Assembly (NCBI GenBank): GCA_910578085.1
Contig: CAJTPM010000003.1
Span: forward strand, 1 to 64,000
Source of the DNA: an uncultured Lachnospiraceae bacterium
GTDB lineage: Bacteria > Bacillota > Clostridia > Lachnospirales > Lachnospiraceae
Direction: 5' to 3'
DNA length: 64,000 nucleotides
The notes beneath the pieces are model-generated. The model saw only the letters and a program-made list of their open reading frames with translations, was not told where the DNA came from and ran no database searches. The number at the start of each line of letters is the position of its first letter. Position 1 is the first letter of the stretch. The translations under genes and the position numbers were made by a program. Of the stretch, positions 42,592-49,818 are shown piece by piece.

Positions 42592-43416
42592 ATGTCAAGA
42601 AAAAGACTGACGCAGGTATTTCCTTTTCTGCTTCCGCTCCGCAGATGGCAGAGAAAGAAATTATTTTATTATCGGATGCAAAAAGACGGACGCCGCTATG
42701 CAAAAAAGATAGCTGACGGTCTGCTGCCCTGTGTGGTATTTGAAACTTCGATACCGATGTTAAATGAAAACAGCGGATTTGATATGCAATACCAGATAAA
42801 CAAGGTGCATAATCTGAAACTTGCTGCCAGGACGATCGACCGGGTTCTCATCGAACCGGGTGAAACATTTTCCTTCTGGCAGCTCGTAAGATGGGCGGAC
42901 CGGGAGGAAAAATACAAAAATGGATTAAATCTTGTGGATGGAAGAATTGTACCATCGTATGGCGGTGGATTGTGTATGTTGAGTGATACGCTTTTTTGGA
43001 TGTTCCTGCATACGCCTTTGACGATTGTGGAGCGGCATGGACATGCAGTTAAGTCGTTCCCGGGTGCATCTGAAGACCTTCCCTGCGGGACGGATGCGAC
43101 TGTGGGCGAAGGGTGGCTTGATTTGAAAGTCCGCAATGACACGGATAATACCTTTCAGGTTGAGATCCGTTTTGACGATACCCATATACATGGACGTATT
43201 CTGTCACAAAATCCGGTGGATGCTGAATATTCCGTGTTTAATTCTTCTGTTTCCTATCAAAGAAAGGGAGAAAGGATATATCAGACGGCTTCTGTCTGCC
43301 GTGCGGAGAGAAACAGAAATACTGGAAGGAAAGAGGAAAAGGAGTTGTATGTGAACCAGTGTGAGATTGCTTACAGACTTCCGGACGGGGTAAGGATAGA
43401 GGAAGGCGGTGTATGA
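42592..43416 (+). CDS. vanW: VanW family protein
   Basis: 274 residues from the ATG at 42592 (GAGAGGAGGG upstream). EPGETFSFWQLVRWADREEKYKNGL followed by VDGRIVPSYGGGLCMLSDTLFWMFL is the VanW core, with HGHAVKSFPG after it. VanW accompanies vanB and vanG clusters; its biochemical role is not established. Its stop codon lies 1 base before the ligase ATG, so the two are coupled. Confidence 0.9.
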   Translation: MSRKRLTQVFPFLLPLRRWQRKKLFYYRMQKDGRRYAKKIADGLLPCVVFETSIPMLNENSGFDMQYQINKVHNLKLAARTIDRVLIEPGETFSFWQLVRWADREEKYKNGLNLVDGRIVPSYGGGLCMLSDTLFWMFLHTPLTIVERHGHAVKSFPGASEDLPCGTDATVGEGWLDLKVRNDTDNTFQVEIRFDDTHIHGRILSQNPVDAEYSVFNSSVSYQRKGERIYQTASVCRAERNRNTGRKEEKELYVNQCEIAYRLPDGVRIEEGGV

Positions 43417-43417
43417 A

Positions 43418-44464
43418 ATGGATAAAAAAAGAATAGCGGTTATTTTTGGGGGGAATTCCACGGAATATGAGGTGTCGCTGCAGTCGGCTTTTTCCGTTCT
43501 TGAAAATATTGACACTGACAAATATGATGTCTTTCCTGTCGGGATCACCAGAAAGGGAGCGTGGTATCACTATACAGGGGAGAATGGAAAAATAAGTGGC
43601 AATACATGGCTTGCGGACAGAAGAAACCTGTTCCCGGTTACAGTTTCGCAGAATCCTTCCGCAAAGGGGTTTCTGGAGTTTCGCACGGACGGCTGGCATA
43701 TCATAAAAACAGATCTGGTATTTCCCGTGCTGCATGGAAAGAACGGGGAGGACGGCACGCTGCAGGGGCTGTTTGAACTGGCGGGAATCCCGGTTGTGGG
43801 CTGCGATACGCTTTCATCGGCAATCTGTATGGATAAAGATCGAGCACATAAGCTGGTCAGCCTTACGGGGATATCTGTTCCCAGGGCAGTAACCTTTAGC
43901 GATTCTGACAGAAAAGAGGCGTGGAAGGAGATCAATGAAAAACTGTCTTATCCCCTTTTTGTAAAACCTGTCCGGGCGGGCTCGTCCTTCGGGATCACAA
44001 GGGTAACGGAAGAGGCGGAACTGGACGGCGCCATAGAGCAGGCGTTTGAACATGACAGGAATGTCATCGTTGAGGAGGAAGTAAAGGGATTTGAAGTGGG
44101 CTGCGCCGTGCTGGGCATCGATACACTGATGGTCGGAAGAGTTGACGAAATCGAATTGTCGGGAGGTTTCTTTGACTACACGGAGAAGTATACGCTGAAA
44201 TCTTCAAAAATTCATATGCCTGCAAGGGTGGACGCGGAAGCGGAAAAACGGATACAGGATGCAGCCGTGAACATATACAGGACGTTAGGGTGTTCGGGGT
44301 TTGCAAGGGTGGATATGTTTTATACCCCGTCCGGAGAAATCGTATTTAACGAGGTGAACACGATTCCCGGCTTTACCGAGCATAGCCGTTATCCGGGCAT
44401 GATGAAGGGAATCGGTCTGTCTTTTCCGAAGATGCTGGACAGGCTGATCGGTCTGTACCTGTGA
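43418..44464 (+). CDS. vanG: VanG-type D-alanine--D-serine ligase
   Basis: 348 residues from MDKKRIAVIFGGNSTEYEVSLQSA. ATP-grasp ligase with PVLHGKNGEDGTLQGLFELAGIPVVG, YPLFVKPVRAGSSFGI and EIVFNEVNTIPGFTEHSRYP. The omega-loop motif TEKYTLKSSKIHMPAR has EKY, which fits the D-Ser ligases VanC/E/G rather than the D-lactate ligases. It makes D-Ala-D-Ser, lowering vancomycin affinity of peptidoglycan precursors. It lies between vanW and an acyltransferase gene on one transcript. Confidence 0.9.
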   Translation: MDKKRIAVIFGGNSTEYEVSLQSAFSVLENIDTDKYDVFPVGITRKGAWYHYTGENGKISGNTWLADRRNLFPVTVSQNPSAKGFLEFRTDGWHIIKTDLVFPVLHGKNGEDGTLQGLFELAGIPVVGCDTLSSAICMDKDRAHKLVSLTGISVPRAVTFSDSDRKEAWKEINEKLSYPLFVKPVRAGSSFGITRVTEEAELDGAIEQAFEHDRNVIVEEEVKGFEVGCAVLGIDTLMVGRVDEIELSGGFFDYTEKYTLKSSKIHMPARVDAEAEKRIQDAAVNIYRTLGCSGFARVDMFYTPSGEIVFNEVNTIPGFTEHSRYPGMMKGIGLSFPKMLDRLIGLYL

Positions 44465-44543
44465 TGGGGAAGAGTAGCGTGAGAAAACAGGCTTTCATTA
44501 CGATTTGTACCGTCAACGGAAAGGCGGCGGAAAGGAGATCAGG

Positions 44544-45077
44544 ATGAGTATCAGAAGAAGGATCATCGATTATTCGAGAGGAAATAATCTGCACTGTTTC
44601 TGGCTTCTGTACAGATTGCAGAAAAAGACGGGCGAGGGGTTCATGCATGATGTACTTACCTTTATGATGAGCCGGTGCGCCCACCGGCACGGAGGATATA
44701 TCGGCCCGGATACAGTAATAAAAGGTAATCTGACGCTTCCCCATGGACTGCATGGAATTTTTATTTCAAGGTATGCGGAAATTGGAGAAAATTGCCGGAT
44801 CTATCAGAATGTGACGATTGGCGAAGTGGACAGGAGAGCCCCCGTCATAGGAGACAACTGTCTGATCGGAGCAGGCGCAGTTATCATTGGCGGCGTAAAA
44901 ATCGGCAGTCGGGTGAAAGTGGGTGCGGGCGCGGTAGTATGTACAGACATTCCGGAGGGCTGCACAGTGGTTTCGCAGCCGGTACGTATCATAGGAGAAA
45001 AGAAAGAGCATGAAGGAAATGGAGAGGAAAACAGAACGGGCATGGATCGAGGTAAATACGGGGAATCTGTGTCATAA
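44544..45077 (+). CDS. serine acetyltransferase-like hexapeptide-repeat protein
   Basis: 177 residues from the ATG at 44544 (AAAGGAGATC upstream). The left-handed beta-helix is evident: LPHGLHGIFISRYAEIGENCRIYQNVTIG, then APVIGDNCLIGAGAVIIGGVKIG and VKVGAGAVVCTDIP. The shape matches CysE-type serine O-acetyltransferases, although the N-terminal helical domain is short. Its last 68 bases overlap the racemase gene, and its C-terminal 25 residues look like read-through into that gene. Such a gene is not part of the described vanG operons. A link to serine metabolism is plausible but not shown. Confidence 0.75.
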   Translation: MSIRRRIIDYSRGNNLHCFWLLYRLQKKTGEGFMHDVLTFMMSRCAHRHGGYIGPDTVIKGNLTLPHGLHGIFISRYAEIGENCRIYQNVTIGEVDRRAPVIGDNCLIGAGAVIIGGVKIGSRVKVGAGAVVCTDIPEGCTVVSQPVRIIGEKKEHEGNGEENRTGMDRGKYGESVS

Positions 45078-46173
45078 TGTAGAAACTCTGAAAAAAGCCA
45101 TGCAGCCGGGATGTGAACTGATGGCTGTCGTAAAGGCGCAGGCCTACGGGCATGGAGCTGTTCTGACTGCTTCTTATCTTAATCAGATGGGAGTTTCGGC
45201 ATTTGCCGTTGCCACGGTGGAGGAAGGCATCGCTTTGAGAGAAGCCGGCATCCGTGGGGAAATACTGATACTTGGGTATACGGACGTGAGGCGTGCAGAG
45301 GAATTGAAGGAGTATGATCTGATGCAGACTTTGATCAGCTATGAATATGCGGATGCTTTGAATCAGCAGGGCGTTACCGTAAAGGCACACATAAAAATAG
45401 ATACAGGCATGCACAGGCTTGGGATAGCATGTGGGGAACTGTCTGCGGTTCGGAAGCTCTTTTTTATGGAAAATATCAGGGTATGCGGGATGTTTACGCA
45501 TCTGTGCTGTTCGGACAGCAGGCAGCCGGATGACATGGCATTTACCAGAGGGCAGATCGAGAAGTTTTATAGTCTGGCAGATGCTTTGCGGGACAGCGGG
45601 ATAATCCTGCCGAAATTACATATTCAGAGCAGCTACGGCCTGCTCAATTATCCCGATCTTGTCTGCGATTATGTAAGAGTCGGCATTGCTCTGTACGGAG
45701 TCCTCAGCGCTCCAAATGATGATACGGTATTAAAGCCCGACCTGCGTCCGGTGCTTTCTCTGAAAAGCCGGGTGGTGCTCATCCGGGAAGTGAGGGCGGG
45801 CGAGAGTGTGGGGTATGGCAGGAGCTTTACAGCCGGGCACACTGCACGGATCGCCATCCTGCCGATCGGGTATGGTGACGGTTTTCCGAGAAGTTTGTCC
45901 GAAGGAAAAGGCAGGGTATTGATAAGGCAATATGTGGCGCCTGTTGTCGGACGTATCTGTATGGATCAGCTCGCTGTGGATATAACGGACGCAGAAGGCA
46001 TAACTGTGGGGGATACGGCGACGTTGGTGGGTGCGGAAGGTTATGATGAATTGTCTGCCCCTGCGGTTGCGGATCATTCGGACAGTATCAGTAATGAGCT
46101 GTTGTGCAGGATGGGAGCAAGGTTACCGGTTATTACCAGATCAGAAGACAGGCGATTCCATACGCCGGAATAA
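45010..46173 (+). CDS. alanine/serine racemase, VanT catalytic-domain-like, without membrane domain
   Basis: 387 residues. Alr fold: AWIEVNTGNLCHNVETLK, PLP lysine in MAVVKAQAYGHGA, IDTGMHRLGI, YVRVGIALYGV, catalytic tyrosine in VGYGRSF and GRICMDQLAVDIT. VanT proteins carry a membrane acyltransferase-3 domain before this fold; here it is absent. In this cluster the enzyme would supply D-Ser, or D-Ala, to the ligase. The last dozen residues lie across the junction with a minus-strand fragment and may not be native. AGGAGAAAAG precedes the ATG. Confidence 0.82.
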   Translation: MKEMERKTERAWIEVNTGNLCHNVETLKKAMQPGCELMAVVKAQAYGHGAVLTASYLNQMGVSAFAVATVEEGIALREAGIRGEILILGYTDVRRAEELKEYDLMQTLISYEYADALNQQGVTVKAHIKIDTGMHRLGIACGELSAVRKLFFMENIRVCGMFTHLCCSDSRQPDDMAFTRGQIEKFYSLADALRDSGIILPKLHIQSSYGLLNYPDLVCDYVRVGIALYGVLSAPNDDTVLKPDLRPVLSLKSRVVLIREVRAGESVGYGRSFTAGHTARIAILPIGYGDGFPRSLSEGKGRVLIRQYVAPVVGRICMDQLAVDITDAEGITVGDTATLVGAEGYDELSAPAVADHSDSISNELLCRMGARLPVITRSEDRRFHTPE

Positions 46174-46306
46174 AGGGCAGAAGAACCGGCATAAGATACT
46201 TCCCACCAATGAAAATACAGACCGCGATAATCGCCCGATAAAGAAAGTCGATAATAAAATTCTGGTGTCCCTCGATTTTCCTCACGCTGCTGCTTTCTGC
46301 GTTCAT
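46133..46306 (-). pseudogene. N-terminal stub of an AI-2E/YtvI-type membrane protein
   Basis: 57 codons starting at the ATG at 46306 behind AAGGAGG: NFIIDFLYRAIIAVCIFIGGKYLMPVLLPFIPAYGIACLLI. This is the first helix pair of the AI-2E transporter/YtvI family (normally about 350 residues). The stop comes at 46133, inside the 3' end of the racemase gene, marking the join between the van cluster and older DNA. It lies 12 bases downstream of the MATE gene, so it was probably its operon partner. Confidence 0.55.
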
Positions 46307-46318
46307 AACGGCACCTCC

Positions 46319-47653
46319 TTAATATTGATACTGTTTCCGATATTTCAAGAACATCAGTGCAGACAGGGCCAGGGCCATAAGCTCCGCTACTGGCGTAGCC
46401 AGCCAGATACCATTTACTCCCAAAATCGCGGGCAGGATCAGCATGGTAATCAGCATGAAAACGAATGAGCGGGAGAAGGCGAGAATTGCGGAGACAATGC
46501 CGTTGGACAATGCGGTGAACATTCCGCTGGCAAAGATATTAAAGCCAATAAAGAACAGCGCCAGGGTGCAGATTCGATTTCCGGTGACTGCCAGATCATA
46601 AACCGGATTATTCGGTCGGGCAAAAATGGACACCAAGGGCTTTGTCGCGGCGAAGGACGCTGTCACCGTCACAAGGGAAATAACGGCAATTACTTTTAAG
46701 CTGGTGGAAACCAGTTTCTTCAGCTTTTCGTGGTTCTTCTCACCGTAATAGTAGCTGAGCATGGGAGCGACACCATAGGAATACCCCGTGTAAAGGGAGC
46801 TTGCAAACATCAGGACATACATGATGATGGTCACGGCGGCAACGCCATCTTCACCGACATAATGGAGCATCGTCCAGTTGAACATCATCGTAATGATGCC
46901 TGTGACCAGCGCAGTTGCCATTTCAGAGCATCCGTTTGTGGCCGCGTTTGCAAGAACCTTGAAGCGAAAAGCGGGCTTTGTGAAGTGCAGAAGGCTCTTT
47001 TTGCGGCTGAACACAGACAGGCCGACAACAGCGGTCACAGAGTAACCCAGGCCCGTGGCAATGGCCGCGCCGCTGATCCCCATATCCAGAAAGCCGATAA
47101 ATACATAGTCAAGCACAATGTTCAGCACACCACCTGATACGGAACAGACCAGTGATAAGGTTGCTTTTTCGGAAGCAATCATATAGAGGGTGAAATTGTT
47201 CATCAGCAGGATCGGGATCGTAAAGACAAGATAGCGGCTGAGATAGGAAGTACAGTAGCCGGCAACCTCCTGGGACAGCGCCATGCTCCCGAAGATGGTT
47301 TCCATCAGGAAATAACCGAGCATAGTCATGACCAGTCCAACCACTACGTTTACTAAAATCAGGAATGTAAAATCCTCTTTGGCTTCCTGGGGCTTTTGCT
47401 CTCCCATCTTTTTCATGATAACCGCACTTCCACCAGTTGCCAGCATGGTAGAGATAGCTGTCACCACCTGGATCACCGGGGCCGTCAGATTGATGGCGGA
47501 CAGTGCGCTTGTGCCAATCAGATTTGATACGAACAGGCCGTCAGCCATAGTGTAAAAAGACATAAAGACAGACATTGCGATGGTAGGGACTGCAAATTTG
47601 AGGATATTCCTCAATGTGACTGGCTTGTTATAAGCATTTTGTTTTTGCATCAT
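46319..47653 (-). CDS. MATE-family efflux transporter
   Basis: 444 residues, 12 hydrophobic segments. FAVPTIAMSVFMSFYTMADGLFVS at the start and VNGIWLATPVAELMALALSALMF at the end are typical. It lacks the charged inter-half loop of the other MATE protein in this window. It is divergent from a MerR gene, and its promoter has the 19-base spacer and dyad used by MerR activators. AAAGGAG precedes two successive ATG codons. Confidence 0.92.
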   Translation of the reverse strand: MMQKQNAYNKPVTLRNILKFAVPTIAMSVFMSFYTMADGLFVSNLIGTSALSAINLTAPVIQVVTAISTMLATGGSAVIMKKMGEQKPQEAKEDFTFLILVNVVVGLVMTMLGYFLMETIFGSMALSQEVAGYCTSYLSRYLVFTIPILLMNNFTLYMIASEKATLSLVCSVSGGVLNIVLDYVFIGFLDMGISGAAIATGLGYSVTAVVGLSVFSRKKSLLHFTKPAFRFKVLANAATNGCSEMATALVTGIITMMFNWTMLHYVGEDGVAAVTIIMYVLMFASSLYTGYSYGVAPMLSYYYGEKNHEKLKKLVSTSLKVIAVISLVTVTASFAATKPLVSIFARPNNPVYDLAVTGNRICTLALFFIGFNIFASGMFTALSNGIVSAILAFSRSFVFMLITMLILPAILGVNGIWLATPVAELMALALSALMFLKYRKQYQY

Positions 47654-47692
47654 GATTCTCCTTTTTTCTTGTTTTTCTCCAGTATATGTGCT

Positions 47693-47723
47693 ATTCTAAT
47701 CCGTACAGTAACTGTACAGTCAA
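47693..47723 (-). promoter_or_regulatory. MerR-type promoter of the MATE gene
   Basis: On the minus strand TTGACT (47718-47723), a 19-base spacer and TAGAAT (47693-47698). The spacer contains the perfect dyad GTACAGT-T-ACTGTAC (47703-47717). A 19-base spacer with a central dyad is the hallmark of promoters untwisted by MerR activators. The dyad also lies just before the merR start, so it may serve autoregulation. Confidence 0.85.
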
Positions 47724-47731
47724 GAGGTGTT

Positions 47732-48337
47732 TTGAAAAATGGAGAAAAAAATAAACTGCTCACAATCGGTCAATTTGCGGCACTGCATGGCATCAATAAG
47801 AAAACTCTGATGTGGTACGATGAAATCGGCCTTTTTCATCCATCGTTTATCCATCCCGAAAATGGATACAGATATTACAGCTACTATCAGAGTGCCATTC
47901 TGGAAACAATTCTGCTGCTACGGGAGTTAGATGTACCGATTGAAGAAATCCAGGCATTTATGAAAAACCGTTCCGCTGCCAGTATGAAACGGCTTTTGCA
48001 GGAGAAAATTGATGATTTGGACCACAATATGGCACATTTGAAGGCGGTTCGGAAAATGCTATCTTACCACCGTCAGAATATGCAAATATTATTGACGATG
48101 GATTTATCGGAAATCAGCATTGTACAAAAGAGAGAGCGTAGTTTAGTTACCGTAGACATCAATCAGGACACTACGTTTGATAAGCAGGTAGAGATGATTA
48201 CCGCTGAAACGAAAAAATATCAGCTTCGCCGTCTGCATGATGCATCCTATGGGACAATGCTCCTGCGTGTAAGCACGAAACGTTGCCATCCGGGGAATAA
48301 AAAGACATTCCCCGGATGTGTGGCTATCGCCACATAA
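47732..48337 (+). CDS. MerR-family regulator with replaced C-terminus
   Basis: The probable start is TTG at 47732 (AAGAGG just upstream); the open frame before it runs through the divergent promoter. 201 residues. Winged helix: LLTIGQFAALHGINKKTLMWYDEIGLFHPSFI with ENGYRYYSYYQ, then a long dimerisation coil (EIQAFMKNRSAASMKRLLQEKI...) and the start of an effector domain. After residue about 175 (HDASYGT) the text becomes foreign and Arg/Cys rich, coded by hairpin DNA near the rpsT terminator. The native effector domain is therefore truncated. Confidence 0.75.
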   Translation: MKNGEKNKLLTIGQFAALHGINKKTLMWYDEIGLFHPSFIHPENGYRYYSYYQSAILETILLLRELDVPIEEIQAFMKNRSAASMKRLLQEKIDDLDHNMAHLKAVRKMLSYHRQNMQILLTMDLSEISIVQKRERSLVTVDINQDTTFDKQVEMITAETKKYQLRRLHDASYGTMLLRVSTKRCHPGNKKTFPGCVAIAT

Positions 48338-48373
48338 AAAAGACATATACAACCACTCCTGCGTGTAAACACG
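48260..48373. repeat. hairpins bounded by an 18-base direct repeat
   Basis: CTCCTGCGTGTAARCACG occurs at 48260-48277 and 48356-48373 with one difference. Between them are a perfect 12-bp stem CATCCGGGGAAT/ATTCCCCGGATG (48287-48298, 48307-48318) and TGTGGC/GCCACA. The second direct repeat lies in the loop of the rpsT terminator. The layout suggests that the merR 3' end recombined with, or was overwritten by, terminator-associated repeat DNA. Confidence 0.6.
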
Positions 48374-48399
48374 CGTCGCGGTTGTATATGTCTTTTTTT
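48336..48399 (-). terminator. rpsT terminator (bidirectional)
   Basis: AAAAAAGACATATACAACC (48336-48354) pairs with its complement at 48380-48398, a 19-bp stem with A and T runs on both sides. On the minus strand it lies 14 bases after the rpsT stop; on the plus strand its A-run side follows the merR stop. Confidence 0.88.
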
Positions 48400-48412
48400 A
48401 CGTTTCTCAATG

Positions 48413-48676
48413 CTATTCCATCTTGTTGACAGCCAGATTCAGGCGGGAAACCTTTCTGGATGCCGTATTTTTATGATAGACGCCTTTTCTGGCAGCTTTA
48501 TCGATCGTGGATGTGGCAGCAAGCAACGCAGCCTTTGCAGCTTCCCTGTCCTTCGCCTCGATAGCAGCATAAACTTTCTTGATCGCGGTCTTGGTAGCGG
48601 ACTTGATGGATTTATTTCTTGCAGCTTTCGTCCGGTTTACCAGAATACGCTTCTTTGCAGATTTAATGTTAGCCAA
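48413..48676 (-). CDS. rpsT: 30S ribosomal protein S20
   Basis: 87 residues: MANIKSAKKRILVNRTKAARNKS, rich in Lys, Arg and Ala, with VYHKNTASRKVSRLNLAVN at the end. It binds 16S rRNA in the 30S subunit. TTGGAGGTATCATC precedes the ATG. It is monocistronic with a leader of roughly 120 bases that could allow translational autocontrol. Confidence 0.97.
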   Translation of the reverse strand: MANIKSAKKRILVNRTKAARNKSIKSATKTAIKKVYAAIEAKDREAAKAALLAATSTIDKAARKGVYHKNTASRKVSRLNLAVNKME

Positions 48677-48806
48677 GATGATACCTCCAATGATTTCTAC
48701 TGTTCGTTCGTAATTTTTCTGTAATCAGCTGTGCCTGGCAGCCTTTCCTGTAGGGATGACGTTACCTTGGCGAGACACGGGCAGCCAACGTAAACATACG
48801 CATTTT

Positions 48807-48835
48807 ATTTTAAAGTCAGAAGTCATTTCTGTCAA
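48807..48835 (-). promoter_or_regulatory. rpsT promoter
   Basis: On the minus strand TTGACA (48830-48835), 17 bases, TAAAAT (48807-48812), followed by a leader of about 125 bases to the rpsT ATG at 48676. Confidence 0.7.
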
Positions 48836-48924
48836 TACATAATTTTATATAATTTGCCAAAAATATTACTATTCAGGCATTTATTTGAATAGAAATGTAA
48901 GAGAAAGATAAGGCGGGGTTACTT

Positions 48925-49818
48925 ATGGGACTTCAGGTAAGAACAGACCTGGCGTTAGAGGCGAAGGAGACGGTGCAGAAACCGGACGAGGAGATCCGGG
49001 GCGTCAGGGTGGAGGAAGAAAAAGACGGGGAAAAGGAGATATATATTACCCGGGTGATGATCGAAACAAAAAATGGTGCGAAGATCATGGGCAAGCCAAT
49101 GGGAACCTATATCACATTGGAGGCGCCGAATATGGCGACGCCGGATGAGGATTACCACCGGGAGATATCGGAGAAGGTGGCCGGTCAGATAAGAGAGCTT
49201 TTGCCGGATGAAAAAGAGGAGCTCTCGGTGCTTGTGGTGGGGCTCGGCAACCGGGACGTGACGGCGGATGCCCTGGGGCCCAATGTGGCGGACCAGCTTC
49301 ATATCACGAGACATGTGGTGAGAGAATTCGGGAAGGCTGCCTACAACAGGAATAAAATGCATATGATCAGCGCCATTGTGCCGGGCGTTATGGCTAAGAC
49401 AGGCATGGAGACCTGTGAGATCATCCGGGGTGTGGTGGAACAGACGAAACCGGATGTGATCATTGCCATCGACGCGCTGGCGGCAAGAAGCACGAAGCGC
49501 TTAAACCGGACGATCCAGATCACGGATACCGGCGTACAGCCCGGTTCCGGTGTGGGAAACCATCGCCATGCGCTGACACAGGAGTCGTTAGGGATTCCGG
49601 TGATCGGCATCGGGATCCCCACAGTTGTGGATGCGGGAACCATCGTCGGCGACGCGGTGGAGCAGGTAGAGCGGGAGATGCTTTTCTGTTCGGATATGCA
49701 TTCCTTAAAAATGGCGGAACTGCAGAATATGTATGTGACAACAAAAGATATCGATGATGTGGTGAACAGATTAAGCTATACGATATCGGAGGCAATCAAT
49801 ATTGCGTTGGAACTATAG
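48925..49818 (+). CDS. gpr: germination protease GPR
   Basis: 297 residues: VRTDLALEAKET at the N-terminus with the pro-sequence cleavage region, LSVLVVGLGNRDVTADALGPNVADQ, AIVPGVMAKTGMET, IAIDALAARSTKRLNRTIQITDTGVQPGSGVGNHR. It degrades small acid-soluble spore proteins during germination. Forms an operon with spoIIP, overlapping it by 17 bp. AAGGCGGGG precedes the ATG. Confidence 0.96.
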   Translation: MGLQVRTDLALEAKETVQKPDEEIRGVRVEEEKDGEKEIYITRVMIETKNGAKIMGKPMGTYITLEAPNMATPDEDYHREISEKVAGQIRELLPDEKEELSVLVVGLGNRDVTADALGPNVADQLHITRHVVREFGKAAYNRNKMHMISAIVPGVMAKTGMETCEIIRGVVEQTKPDVIIAIDALAARSTKRLNRTIQITDTGVQPGSGVGNHRHALTQESLGIPVIGIGIPTVVDAGTIVGDAVEQVEREMLFCSDMHSLKMAELQNMYVTTKDIDDVVNRLSYTISEAINIALEL

